A program made the translations under genes and the position numbers. 64,000 nt of DNA, taken from positions 2,046,001 to 2,110,000 of the forward strand of contig NZ_JAJEJR010000002.1 in NCBI RefSeq assembly GCF_021390595.1, read 5' to 3'. This document shows, piece after piece, positions 51,071-59,709 of this stretch (position 1 is its first letter; every line of letters starts with the position of its first letter). The notes beneath the pieces were generated by a model. It did not search any database and was not told the origin of the DNA. It saw only the letters and a list, made by a program, of their open reading frames with translations. The DNA is from Paraburkholderia sp. HP33-1. Its GTDB lineage: Bacteria > Pseudomonadota > Gammaproteobacteria > Burkholderiales > Burkholderiaceae.

Positions 51071-53311
51071 CTATTCGAGTTTTGCCGTCGCTTCGTCCGG
51101 GTATTTATATGCGTCGGAGTAGTAGGCGTAACGCAGCGGCGATGGCTCGAAGCCGTTGAATACCATGCCAATTACGTCCGCGCCGACCTTGTTTAGGCGC
51201 GACACCGATTCGCTCACTTCCGAATAGCTCACCATCCCTTGACGTGCGACGAAGATAGTGGCGTCGGCGACCTTGGACAGAGCAGCGGCGTCGGCCATCG
51301 GTAGCACCGGCGGGGAGTCGATCAAGATCATGTCGTAATGGTCACGCAGCGATTTGATCAAAGCGTTAAGGCGCTCGAAACCAAGCAGATTGCGCACCCG
51401 GCGTACTTGCTTGCCCGCAGGCAATACGTGCAAAGTCTCAAACTGCTGGCTGATCGCCTCTATCGCGTCGAGCTTGCCTTGCAGTACGCTCGACAAGCCG
51501 TCTTCGCGATCTATCGGCAAATAACGATGCAAGCCGGAGCGGTGCATGTCGGCATCGATCACGAGCGTCTTCAGGCCTCTTTCCGCATAAAGATAGGCGA
51601 GGTTCGCGGAGAGCATTGACTTGCCCTGCCCCGGCACGGCCGACGTCACGAGCACGACCTTCGCCCCTTCCTTCGATTCCAGCTTGTGCTGCAAGGAATG
51701 CGCGAGGGAATCGATCGCCTCGACGAGCGGCGTATCCGCTTGCTCATGGCTCAACATGAAGCGCGACGTCTTCGCACTGCTTGCCTGAAGTTGATGCGGC
51801 GAGATGGGCAAGACGCCCAGCGTCTGGATGCCGACCATCGATTCGAGCCGCTTCGGATCGCGAATGCGGCCGGAAAAAACCGAAATCAGTTGCGTGACGA
51901 CGAAGCCCAGCACCGCACCAAACGCGGCGCCAAGCAGGAGCACGATTACCTTCCTGGGACGGAGAGGCTTGACGGGAACCAGCGCCTTGTCGACGAGCGC
52001 CGCATTGCCCCCCGCGCCCGCTTCGGCGATCTGCAATTGCTGTGCGTTGTTCAACAGGCCCACGTAGAGCTGGTTGTTCACCTCAACATCGCGTGCAAGG
52101 CGCACGTATTGCTGCTGCATTGAGGGCAACTGCGCGATACGGCCTTGCAATTCCGCGGCTTTTTGATCCAATGCCTTGAATTTGTTTTCCACCGCTATCA
52201 GTTGCGGTTGGCCTTCTTGCCAACGCTGCCGGAAGTCCTCGTAATTCAGCCTGGCATCGAGTCGCTCCTTCTCGATGAGCGCCGATTCGTCGAGCAGGTT
52301 CTTGGCCTCGCCCTGAACGTCTATCGTGCCTTCCTTGTTGCGATAGTCGTTGAGCGCCTGCTCCGCTTTTTGCACGCGTTCCTTCACGATCGGCAACTGC
52401 GAATTCAGGAACGCAAGACTGCGTTCGGCATCGGCAGCACGGCGCTTGCCGTTCGAATCGAGATAAGCGGTTGCGAGCGCATTGACGAAACGCGCAGCAA
52501 CGAAGGGATTGACGTTTTCGTAAGAAAACTGCATCACGCCCGACTCACGCTTGGTCTCGGCAGCGATGAAGACTTTCTGAATCTCCTCGAGGAGCGTTTG
52601 CGTCGGCACACGCTTGACCGTGAATTCGGTGCCCGGGTGCGCGAGAATCTCCTCGATATCGACCTTGTACCCATTTGCTTGAGCCGGTATGCCGACTCTG
52701 CCGCTCAACGCCTCGCGGCCATCGCTATCCTTGAGCGTCCACTTGCCATCCCCAATGAAATCGAGCTCGAGCTTCTCGCCGATCTGATCGTCCGGCACTT
52801 CATATTCTTTGAAGACGACATGCTCGCCGCCCCACGCCCAGTTCGGCTTTTCGATAAGCGGATTGACCAGGCCGTTCGGCTCTCTGGGCAGAATGGTCGA
52901 CAGGAACCCGCCGACCAGCGGAACAGAATTCTTGATTGAGACTTCCGCTTGCGCCACCGTAGTATCCATGGCTTTAAGCATCACTTCGCGCGAACGCAGA
53001 ATGTCCAGTTCCCCGGCGACAGGAGAATCCTGCACATCCAGCGCTCTGGACACATCGGAAAGTGAGCCGAGCGGACTCGATTTGCGCTCTTCCACCTGGA
53101 TCAATGCGTCGGCGAGATATACCGGCGAGGAAAACACGATATACGCAATCGACAGCATCAAACAGCCAAAGAAAATGCCAAAGAAAATCCGTTTTCGATC
53201 AATGAGATTTTCGAGCATGTCGACAGACGACAGCTTTACGCCCTCGTAAGCGCTTCCCCCGCGCAGATCAAAGATGTCACGCTCATACTGCGGGGTTCGA
53301 TGGAGATCCAT
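51071..53311 (-). CDS. Wzc-type polysaccharide co-polymerase / BY tyrosine kinase
   Basis: The 746-residue protein starts at ATG 53311 with GGAG upstream. It has a transmembrane helix (FFGIFFGCLMLSIAYIVF), a Wzz periplasmic domain with coiled coil, a second helix (VIVLLLGAAFGAVLGFVV) and a C-terminal kinase. The kinase has Walker A SAVPGQGKS (about residue 560), Walker A' VIDADMHRSG and Walker B MILIDSPP (about 662). A Tyr-rich tail (YAYYSDAYKY, about 732-741) is the autophosphorylation cluster. It controls chain length and export. A cognate phosphatase and outer-membrane Wza are not in the window. Confidence 0.92.
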   Translation of the reverse strand: MDLHRTPQYERDIFDLRGGSAYEGVKLSSVDMLENLIDRKRIFFGIFFGCLMLSIAYIVFSSPVYLADALIQVEERKSSPLGSLSDVSRALDVQDSPVAGELDILRSREVMLKAMDTTVAQAEVSIKNSVPLVGGFLSTILPREPNGLVNPLIEKPNWAWGGEHVVFKEYEVPDDQIGEKLELDFIGDGKWTLKDSDGREALSGRVGIPAQANGYKVDIEEILAHPGTEFTVKRVPTQTLLEEIQKVFIAAETKRESGVMQFSYENVNPFVAARFVNALATAYLDSNGKRRAADAERSLAFLNSQLPIVKERVQKAEQALNDYRNKEGTIDVQGEAKNLLDESALIEKERLDARLNYEDFRQRWQEGQPQLIAVENKFKALDQKAAELQGRIAQLPSMQQQYVRLARDVEVNNQLYVGLLNNAQQLQIAEAGAGGNAALVDKALVPVKPLRPRKVIVLLLGAAFGAVLGFVVTQLISVFSGRIRDPKRLESMVGIQTLGVLPISPHQLQASSAKTSRFMLSHEQADTPLVEAIDSLAHSLQHKLESKEGAKVVLVTSAVPGQGKSMLSANLAYLYAERGLKTLVIDADMHRSGLHRYLPIDREDGLSSVLQGKLDAIEAISQQFETLHVLPAGKQVRRVRNLLGFERLNALIKSLRDHYDMILIDSPPVLPMADAAALSKVADATIFVARQGMVSYSEVSESVSRLNKVGADVIGMVFNGFEPSPLRYAYYSDAYKYPDEATAKLE

Positions 53312-53360
53312 TCGTTGACTCCGTTGTTTTCTTGACAGATCGACGCAGAATACGCGCTGG

Positions 53361-53382
53361 CCTGCCGTGGTCCGTCGGCAGG
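53361..53382. promoter_or_regulatory. Inverted repeat between divergent wzc-type and GH99-like genes
   Basis: Perfect 7-base arms (CCTGCCG/CGGCAGG) with an 8-base loop lie 50 bp upstream of the co-polymerase start. It is a possible operator or 5' leader hairpin for the polysaccharide operon. Confidence 0.35.
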
Positions 53383-53512
53383 AAATAAGTACGTCATAGC
53401 ATGAGACCACAGCCTATTCCCCCGAATCTGTTGTCCACCCAACACAACGATTTTATTCATCTGTTTTAATCTCTCGCCATTCTCCATTCCTCATTTGCTT
53501 CAAGCAGGGTTC

Positions 53513-54784
53513 ATGAAGACATTCAAACGGAAATTGCTTGCAACGCTGCTTTCAGTCAGCGCATGGACCGCGTTCGCCGCCGATGGCGCTCCGTCAGCCT
53601 TGAGCGCGCCAAATACATCCGGCAGCCTTCGCTTCGAGGGCTCGTCGAACGGAAACCTGCCGGGCACCGCATCCATCTCCAAGGTCAATATCCATACGCT
53701 GCTCTATCCCGGAAGCACGACGCAAGTGCTCGCGCACTATCTGCCGTGGTGGGGCCCAGATCCACGCGGGCTGGACGCGGGCTATCGCTCCGACGATCCC
53801 GCTCAGGCCCGGCGTACCTTTGCCGATATGCGTTCGCGCGGGATCGACGGTCTCATCGTGGACTGGTATGGCGAAGGTCACTTCGTCGACAAGGCGTGGA
53901 AGGCATCGATGCCGATCCTCGCGGATTTCCCCGAGCTGACGTTCTCGATCATGATCGACAGCGGCGCATTCAAATTCAATGCGTGCAAGGGCTGCGATCT
54001 CACGCAGACCATACTTCACCACCTGGATTACGTCGCCAGGCAATATTTCCCTTCCCGCCAATATCTGCGCTATAACGGGCGGCCAGTCGCATTTGAATTC
54101 GGCATGGAAGCAGTGGGCAAAGCTGATTGGGAGCGCATCCAGGCAGCGCATCCAGAGGTCGTCTGGATTCACATTCATGCACATGGGCTCAATCTGCCCG
54201 ACAGTCAAGGCGCTTTCGTCTGGGTGGAAGCGGGCTCCAAAGCAAAATACCGGGGCGATCCCGCTGATCTCGGGGGCCTGAATACCTTCTACAACACGTT
54301 GACAAGCCAGCCCAGAAAGATCGCGGTGGGCGGCGTGTGGAAAGGCTTTGACGATTCGAAGGCGCCTTGGGCCGCGGCGTCCCCGCAGCTGCTTCCGCAA
54401 GATTGCGGTAATACCTGGCTTCAGACCTTTAAACTGCTCAATGAGCACTACAGCGCGCACAATCAGTTGCCCTTCCTACAGCTCGTGACGTGGAACGACT
54501 ACGAAGAAGGCAGCGCGCTCGAAACGGGCATCGCAAGTTGCACAAAAACCGACGCCCGGCGCGCCGGTCAAACACTGTCTGTTAGCGTGAGCTACCCCGA
54601 AACGGTCGATCATCTCGAACTCTATAAGCAAGCCCGCGGTGACGCGCTCGAACTCGTCGGACGCTATCCCGCCACGACTACCTCGATTCGCGTGGACGAT
54701 GCTTCTGCTCAGGCATATTTCATCAAGACCGTTGGTAAGCCGTTTATCGAGAATACGGTGACGGGCCCGATTCCCGGGAAATAA
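53513..54784 (+). CDS. Secreted GH99/GH71-like glycosidase
   Basis: The 423-residue protein has a signal peptide (MKTFKRKLLATLLSVSAWTAFAAD). Its TIM-barrel-type sequence resembles the GH71/GH99 group: VLAHYLPWWGPDPRGLDAGYRSDDPAQARRTF, GIDGLIVDWYGEG and QLVTWNDYEEGSALE. The family's endo-alpha-mannosidase chemistry uses Glu and unusual carboxylates; candidates here are in DWYGEG and NDYEEG. It may trim the mannoheptose-containing polysaccharide. It is the only plus-strand gene in the cluster, and its 3' end overlaps gmhB by 41 bp. Confidence 0.72.
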   Translation: MKTFKRKLLATLLSVSAWTAFAADGAPSALSAPNTSGSLRFEGSSNGNLPGTASISKVNIHTLLYPGSTTQVLAHYLPWWGPDPRGLDAGYRSDDPAQARRTFADMRSRGIDGLIVDWYGEGHFVDKAWKASMPILADFPELTFSIMIDSGAFKFNACKGCDLTQTILHHLDYVARQYFPSRQYLRYNGRPVAFEFGMEAVGKADWERIQAAHPEVVWIHIHAHGLNLPDSQGAFVWVEAGSKAKYRGDPADLGGLNTFYNTLTSQPRKIAVGGVWKGFDDSKAPWAAASPQLLPQDCGNTWLQTFKLLNEHYSAHNQLPFLQLVTWNDYEEGSALETGIASCTKTDARRAGQTLSVSVSYPETVDHLELYKQARGDALELVGRYPATTTSIRVDDASAQAYFIKTVGKPFIENTVTGPIPGK

Positions 54785-55304
54785 TCCGCTCCACGACGCC
54801 CAGCGAATCTATGCAGTGTGCTTGCTCAACCGTGCTTCGTGGCGCGAGCAAGTACCGACGCCCAACCCCCGCACGCCGTGCCGCATCGATATCGGACTTC
54901 TTGTCGCCGACGAGAATGGAATCTTGCATATCGAGGTCGAATTCCCCACGTGCGCTTTCGAGCATACCGGGCCGCGGCTTTCGGCAGGCGCACGTTTTGC
55001 GAAACTCACCCACGCCGGCTTCCGGGTGATGTGGACAGTAGTAGACGCGGTCGATCCGTGCGCCTCTAGATAAGAACTCGCTCTGCATCCAGCGCATGAA
55101 ATCGCGGAATTGGCCTTCCGTGTAATAGCCGCGCGCGATGCCCGCCTGGTTCGTGACGACGGCGACGACATATCCGGCGCGGTTTGCTGTGCGCACGAGC
55201 TCAAAAACGCCGCCTATGAAGACACAGTCTTCCTCACGATGTACATAGCCGAAGTCTTCGTTGATAACCCCATCGCGATCGAGAAAGAGCGCCCTACGCT
55301 TCAT
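54744..55304 (-). CDS. gmhB: D-glycero-D-manno-heptose 1,7-bisphosphate 7-phosphatase (HAD family)
   Basis: The 186-residue HAD phosphatase has DRDGVIN at residues 9-15 and VTNQAGIARG. The GmhB zinc loop is CPHHPE with CACRKP, and motif IV is GDKKSDIDAA. It removes the C7 phosphate of heptose 1,7-bisphosphate. The ATG at 55304 overlaps the end of the nucleotidyltransferase by 11 bp. It is the fourth gene of the heptose module. Confidence 0.88.
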   Translation of the reverse strand: MKRRALFLDRDGVINEDFGYVHREEDCVFIGGVFELVRTANRAGYVVAVVTNQAGIARGYYTEGQFRDFMRWMQSEFLSRGARIDRVYYCPHHPEAGVGEFRKTCACRKPRPGMLESARGEFDLDMQDSILVGDKKSDIDAARRAGVGRRYLLAPRSTVEQAHCIDSLGVVERIISRESGPSPYSR

Positions 55305-56025
55305 CGACGCTCGCCTGGAAGAGCTGCGGAATGAACGTCTGCGCACGCGCATAATCTTGCGGCACACCAATATCGATGAATTCACCGACTTGCGCATACA
55401 CGCGCACATCAACCGAACTGAGGGACTTTTCGAGAAAATCCCGTTCGAAAGAAAATTTTTCGGGGAAATCGCGCGAAAGCAGACGCGTGGCGTTTATTGC
55501 ATAGACCCCCGCATTGATTAAACCCGCGCCTTCGTGCTTTTCCTTGAATGCGGCAAGACGGCCGGTTTTCGCGTCGATATCGATGGTACCGTAACGTGAG
55601 GCGTCGGCAACGTGCGTCGCTGCCATCACGATGTCCGCATCCGTCTCCTGTAAATGCGCGCTTAGAGCGCTCAGATCGACCTCACAAAGCGTGTCGCCGT
55701 TCATGACTAGCGTCGCGGGGACACCGTACGAGCGCAACGCGTGGATGATGGCACCGCCGGTGCCAAGCGGCTCGCGCTCTTCAACAAACGACACTGCGAT
55801 ATCCGGACGCGACGACGCAACAAAATCCCTGATGCTGTCCCGCCCGAATCCGAGCGACAGCACGGCTTCAGGAACGCCTTGTCGCGCAAGCGCCTGTAGT
55901 AACCAGCCAAGAAATGGCCGACCGCCAATCGGCGCAAGCGCTTTTGGACATTCATCGCCGAGCACGGAGCGTAGCCGCGTGCCAAAGCCGCCAGCAAGTA
56001 TCAGGCATGGCAGCGGCGAGTTCAC
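55294..56025 (-). CDS. hddC: Heptose-1-phosphate guanylyltransferase-like nucleotidyltransferase
   Basis: The 243-residue sugar-phosphate nucleotidyltransferase has LILAGGFGTRLRSVLGDECPKALAPI at the N-terminus, LVMNGDTLC and EFIDIGVPQDYARA near the end. The position in a GmhA/HddA/GmhB series fits HddC, which makes GDP-D-glycero-alpha-D-manno-heptose. The base specificity cannot be read from sequence alone. The start overlaps the gmhA stop by 4 bp. Confidence 0.8.
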   Translation of the reverse strand: MNSPLPCLILAGGFGTRLRSVLGDECPKALAPIGGRPFLGWLLQALARQGVPEAVLSLGFGRDSIRDFVASSRPDIAVSFVEEREPLGTGGAIIHALRSYGVPATLVMNGDTLCEVDLSALSAHLQETDADIVMAATHVADASRYGTIDIDAKTGRLAAFKEKHEGAGLINAGVYAINATRLLSRDFPEKFSFERDFLEKSLSSVDVRVYAQVGEFIDIGVPQDYARAQTFIPQLFQASVDEA

Positions 56026-56603
56026 CCGAAGATCTCCTCTTCAACGAGACCGCAAATGATATGGCCGCACACGAGATGCCCTTCCTGGATCTTTGGAGTT
56101 TCGGCGGAAGGCATGTCGAGCAAAACGTCGCAGCGTTCGCGCATCATTGCAGCGCCGGGCCCATTGCCCGTAAAACCCACGGTATATAAGCCGGCAGCGC
56201 GCGCCGCTTCCAGAGCTCGCAGAATGTTCGGCGAGCGGCCCGAAGTCGAATAGGCCCAAAACACATCGCCGGCTCTACCCGTCGCCTGAATTTGCCGCTC
56301 AAAAAGCCTTTCATAGCCATAGTCATTGCCGATGGCCGTCATCACTGACGTATCGACCGTCAAGGCAAAAGCCGGCAAGCCTGGGCGGTCGAACATGAAA
56401 CGGCTCACAAATTCGCCTGCAATGTGTTGCGCATCCGCTGCGCTTCCGCCATTGCCTGCAAGCAGAACCTTGTTGCCGTCACGAAACGCTTGCGTAATGC
56501 GCGCCGCAACGCGCTGTATGCGCTCGATCAGACCTTCATCAGCGCCAATCGCTTGCATGACCTTTGCGGTCTTCGCGATCTCTTCTCGTACGCTCATGCT
56601 CAT
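56022..56603 (-). CDS. gmhA: Sedoheptulose 7-phosphate isomerase (SIS domain)
   Basis: The 193-residue SIS-domain protein has GNGGSAADAQHIAGEF, STSGRSPN and ETPKIQEGHLVCGHIICG, the GmhA catalytic and substrate residues. It converts sedoheptulose 7-phosphate to D-glycero-D-manno-heptose 7-phosphate. ATG 56603 overlaps the HddA stop by 4 bp (ATGA) and has GGAG upstream, so it is preferred over ATG 56618. Confidence 0.9.
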   Translation of the reverse strand: MSMSVREEIAKTAKVMQAIGADEGLIERIQRVAARITQAFRDGNKVLLAGNGGSAADAQHIAGEFVSRFMFDRPGLPAFALTVDTSVMTAIGNDYGYERLFERQIQATGRAGDVFWAYSTSGRSPNILRALEAARAAGLYTVGFTGNGPGAAMMRERCDVLLDMPSAETPKIQEGHLVCGHIICGLVEEEIFG

Positions 56604-57646
56604 CTGGACTTTCTCCATGAATGTGCGCCAAGATCCGTAAAGGTGCAGTTAAGGACGCTGCCATTCAGATGTGTATTCGCGCGCAATGCACGCATGAGCC
56701 CCGCACGATCAACCGGATCGACAAAGAACATCATGAAGCCGCCGCCGCCTGCACCCGACACCTTGCCGCCCTTCGCGCCCGCGTTCACCGCGATGCGATA
56801 AAGCTCGTCGATGACCGGATTGGAAATGCTCTTCGCCATGCGCTTCTTGGACTCCCAGCCATCGCGCATGGATGCGGCGAATGCGTTGAAATCGGCCTTC
56901 AGGACGGCCTCCTTCATGCGCACCGCTTCTTCCTTGACGCGATGAAGCGCCGCAAGCGATTCCCCTGCGCCGTTTACGACGTTCGCGCTTTGTTCCCTGA
57001 TGATGTTCGCCGATTCGCGCGAGACGCCCGTGAAGTACAGCACGAGCGAAGCTTCGATTTCGGCCTTCGTTTCCTGCTTGATGCGCAGCGGATTCACAAT
57101 CACCCGGTCGCCGTAGAATTCCATGAAATTCAGGCCGCCGAATGTGGCTGCGTACTGGTCCTGCTTGCCGCCGGCAAGGCTCAGATCGACACGCTCGATA
57201 TCGTGCGCAAGCGATGCGACGTCGTATTCTCCGAGCGGTAGCGATAGCAGCTCGCAGAAGGCCTGCACGAGTGCAACCACAATCGTCGATGACGATCCCA
57301 GACCGGAACCCGGAGGCGCCTCCGAATAGGTTGTGATAGTCACGGCAAGCGGATGACCACCGTTGAATTCCCTGACGATCCGGTTATAGACACCCACATG
57401 CAAAGCAAGGCCATCGCGCGTTTGGAGCTGCGGCGCGACGGGGCCTATCCATCGTATATCCGTATCGGCGGCGACGAGCTCGATAGTCGCGTCATCGCGC
57501 GGCGCGATGGATGCGTAAGCGAATTTATCGATCGTGACGTTGAGCGCAAGGCCGCCGAAGCGGTCAGAGTAAGGCGACACGTCAGTGCCGCCGCCTGCGA
57601 GCCCCAGTCGCAGGGGTGCCCGTGAACGGGCGACGAAATCGGTCAT
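56600..57646 (-). CDS. hddA: D-glycero-alpha-D-manno-heptose 7-phosphate kinase (GHMP family)
   Basis: The 348-residue GHMP kinase has RAPLRLGLAGGGTDVSPYSDRFGG at the N-terminus, the ATP loop APPGSGLGSSSTIVVAL and the C-terminal GGKVSGAGGGGFMMFF. This matches HddA, which makes the alpha-1,7-bisphosphate used for GDP-heptose. It is the first gene of the module. Upstream in-frame codons extend to 57850 but look non-coding. Confidence 0.88.
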   Translation of the reverse strand: MTDFVARSRAPLRLGLAGGGTDVSPYSDRFGGLALNVTIDKFAYASIAPRDDATIELVAADTDIRWIGPVAPQLQTRDGLALHVGVYNRIVREFNGGHPLAVTITTYSEAPPGSGLGSSSTIVVALVQAFCELLSLPLGEYDVASLAHDIERVDLSLAGGKQDQYAATFGGLNFMEFYGDRVIVNPLRIKQETKAEIEASLVLYFTGVSRESANIIREQSANVVNGAGESLAALHRVKEEAVRMKEAVLKADFNAFAASMRDGWESKKRMAKSISNPVIDELYRIAVNAGAKGGKVSGAGGGGFMMFFVDPVDRAGLMRALRANTHLNGSVLNCTFTDLGAHSWRKSR

Positions 57647-58217
57647 TATTTTTAGTCTCGCTCTCTGTAACCACTGCTCCGATTTCTGACTCCATACGAC
57701 GTCGCTTTGAGGTAGTCCACAATTATTTCCTCTCTTCTGAATTGTTGATTGGAAGGAAGTAGCGCCATCGTTTGGAAGTCTTTGCCGCGGGTGATTTCCA
57801 TTTTTGAGAGCGATGTATCTCTCCGTAGAAACCCCATTGAATTGCAGCAAACGCGATTGTCATCAGGCACGATTTGAGGATGGATTCTGCTACACGCAAA
57901 TTTCCGCATTGGTGTGCCGCCGCACACAAGCCGCTAAGTCCGTGTACGTCGCCCGAAAAGTGACCCGCGTTTAGGGGTCGTGCCGGCTGAAAACTGAGCC
58001 GAGTATTTAGTCTAATCTGCCCGTTTTGGGGCGGGGGTTTGAAGGTGATGCCGATAACGGTGATTGGCAATTGCGGCGGATGTTTCAGATTGGTGCGCGA
58101 AATACGGCACTCGCCCTTTTTTGTGCTAAATCTCACGGGCTCCCGTAGGGCCTTTATTTATAAGGTTTTCATCGGCTCTGACTCGTATCAGGATGCCCCA
58201 AAGGCATCTGCGATCAC
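57647..58217. mobile_element. Mobile-DNA scar upstream of heptose module
   Basis: About 570 bp without a supported gene. It holds a 6-bp-stem hairpin (57912-57927), the duplicated GAAAA-type repeats at 57955-58003 and AT-richer DNA than its surroundings. Several short frames cross it, but none looks like a protein. The promoter for the minus-strand hddA operon should lie in its left part, though I cannot point to it. Confidence 0.45.
57955..58003. repeat. Diverged direct repeat, resembling IS21-type terminal repeats
   Basis: GAAAAGTGACCCGCG (57955-57969) and GAAAACTGAGCCGAG (57989-58003) match at 12 of 15 positions with a 34-bp period. IS21-family ends carry several such repeats, so this may be an IS end. 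The family call is from memory of the motif style, not a database match. Confidence 0.4.
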
Positions 58218-58355
58218 ATGCGTGGCCGCAAATGTCGCTGCGTGGGACAGAATAGTCTGCCCGCCCGACTTTCGGAATTCGACGTGGAGCGCTATTTCGC
58301 GTTGACTGACAGCGACATTGCCGCAGTCGAACGATTCCAGCAAACGTTTGCGTAG
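58218..58355 (+). pseudogene. Fragment resembling N-terminus of Tn3-family transposase
   Basis: A 45-codon frame reads MRGRKCRCVGQN then LPARLSEFDVERYFALTDSDIAAVERF before a stop. The LP-x3-SEF-x3-RYF-x-LT-x-DI pattern resembles the start of Tn3-type transposases (DUF4158). Nothing of the remaining roughly 950 residues is present, so if correct it is a remnant. Confidence 0.4.
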
Positions 58356-58810
58356 AGCGGTTGAATCCGCACGCCTTAATGGCCTGTCGCGCGCTGAGAT
58401 TTTCAATCCCGGCTCACTCGCGCCGGAACTACTGCGCCGATCGGAGGAAGTGTGCGACGAGGTTATCGAGCGTGCACGCGACGCCGCGGATGCCCTCGAA
58501 GCCGCGAACGCCCGCATCGCCTACGCCAGCGAGTTTGCACCCGACGCCGAAGGACTGCCCGACGTCGGCAGCATTCACGCGAATATACGGGGCGATGAAG
58601 GCCGAACTCGACCGCGTCAACCATTTGCCTGTTTTCAGGTGCGTCGCGGAACTCCAGCAAGACGCGGCGCGGTATCGCTGGCTGTGTCGCCAAGCGGTGG
58701 CAGTTAGGAACTATGCCAGCGGCAACCCTAATTAGGAAATTGATTGGGCGCTGCGCGGAGAATCTTTCGAGGTCGCTATTGACGCCGCTATCGCGCAGAA
58801 GGATGGGTGA
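58318..58810 (+). pseudogene. Broken phage-type gene (frameshift plus TAG stop)
   Basis: The first part (PQSNDSSKRLRRAVESARLNG to NARIAYASEFAPDAEG) is in one frame up to about 58590. The continuation MKAELDRVNHLPVF with ELQQDAARYRWL is in the next frame. After NPN an in-frame TAG at 58733-58735 is followed by EIDWALRGESFEVAIDAAIAQKDG and a TGA at 58808. The DAxRYRWL and IDAAI elements are typical of a phage-encoded hypothetical family in Burkholderia. The reading as one broken gene is inference. Confidence 0.5.
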
Positions 58811-59040
58811 TGGGACTAAAAATTTGTGAAGAGCGCTGCAATCAGTGCTTGTTCAGCGAGAACCGCATCGTCAGCAAGACACGCATGACGCAGATCGTAC
58901 GCGACTGCCGCCGCAACGACACCTATTTCCAATGCCACAAGCACACCATCGCCGACAGGGATGTGATGTGCCGTGGCTACTATGAAACGCAGCCGCCGAG
59001 CCAGTTCATGAAAGCCGAACGACTGTCGGTATCTGCTTGA
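58810..59040 (+). CDS. Small Cys-rich protein of phage type
   Basis: The 76-residue protein MGLKICEERCNQCLFSENRIVS and on has five cysteines, including CxxC (RCNQC) and later QCHKH and MCRGYY, which suggests a metal-binding fold. Its ATG overlaps the TGA of the broken gene upstream (TGATG), as in phage gene clusters. Function unknown. Confidence 0.55.
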   Translation: MGLKICEERCNQCLFSENRIVSKTRMTQIVRDCRRNDTYFQCHKHTIADRDVMCRGYYETQPPSQFMKAERLSVSA

Positions 59041-59144
59041 GTTTGGCGGATTAATAAGTGGCTTAAGAAACAATAAGATCTGCAATGGAACAATAAGATT
59101 CGTAATGCTGGAGTCAAGATCAAACCACTACGAGAAGAAAAATC

Positions 59145-59513
59145 ATGAAAACAATGCCACAACTCCAAATTCCTCCTCTTGCTGAGGGCGAAGTGTATGT
59201 CGGCGCAACGGGCAACAAGGACGGCTATCTTTATCACGTCATTTTGCTGCCGGGCGATAGAGAGCCTGCATCGTGGACTGCTCAACTCGACTGGGCCAAG
59301 AGCATCGGCGGTGACCTGCCGAACTGCGAGGAAATGCCCATGTTGTTCGCCAACTTCCGCGACCGGTTCAAGGAGGAGCACTACTGGAGCAACCAGGAGG
59401 ATCCCCACTTCATCGAGTGGGCCCGGTCTTATTTCTTCCGCTACGGTACCGAGAGCAGGCTCCCCATCAACGGCGAGTTCCGTGCCCGCGCCGTACGTAG
59501 ATTGCCAATTTAA
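59145..59513 (+). CDS. DUF1566-like phage-type protein
   Basis: The 122-residue protein has GEVYVGATGNKDGYLYHVILLPGD at the N-terminus, then SWTAQLDWAKSIGGDLPNCEEMP, HYWSNQE and a C-terminal EFRARAVRRL. This order is typical of short DUF1566-type proteins encoded in Burkholderia prophages. The ATG is preceded by a CGAGAAGA-type leader shared with the next two genes. Confidence 0.6.
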   Translation: MKTMPQLQIPPLAEGEVYVGATGNKDGYLYHVILLPGDREPASWTAQLDWAKSIGGDLPNCEEMPMLFANFRDRFKEEHYWSNQEDPHFIEWARSYFFRYGTESRLPINGEFRARAVRRLPI

Positions 59514-59661
59514 TCACTTGTGCAATCCGAAGAAGTCGCTTCAACTTTTTGAATGCCGTTTCTTTGGCGCGTTGGAATCCATAGCGCAGGTAGGGAGCAC
59601 GGGTTCCGACGCGCGCCGATGATGTTCGCCCGAGATCTCGTCGAGCGTCGGATGCGCGTGC
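59514..59661. other. Gap with no supported gene
   Basis: Nothing convincing is seen. Short frames in both strands lack family features or ribosome sites. Confidence 0.4.
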
Positions 59662-59709
59662 TAAGTTTTGAATCAAGAACAATACACCGCGAGAAGAACA
59701 GTCATGAAA
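59662..59709 (+). repeat. Conserved 5' leader, copy A
   Basis: This 48-bp segment ends at the third codon of the SGNH lipoprotein gene (ATG AAA) and matches copy B (60956-61003) at 42 of 48 positions. It contains the AGAAGA that probably serves as ribosome site. A shorter related copy lies at 59131-59150. Confidence 0.7.

Noticed and set aside
57723..58136. 137-codon minus-strand frame in the scar
   Set aside because: It reads through IS-like repeats; no ribosome site or protein family seen.
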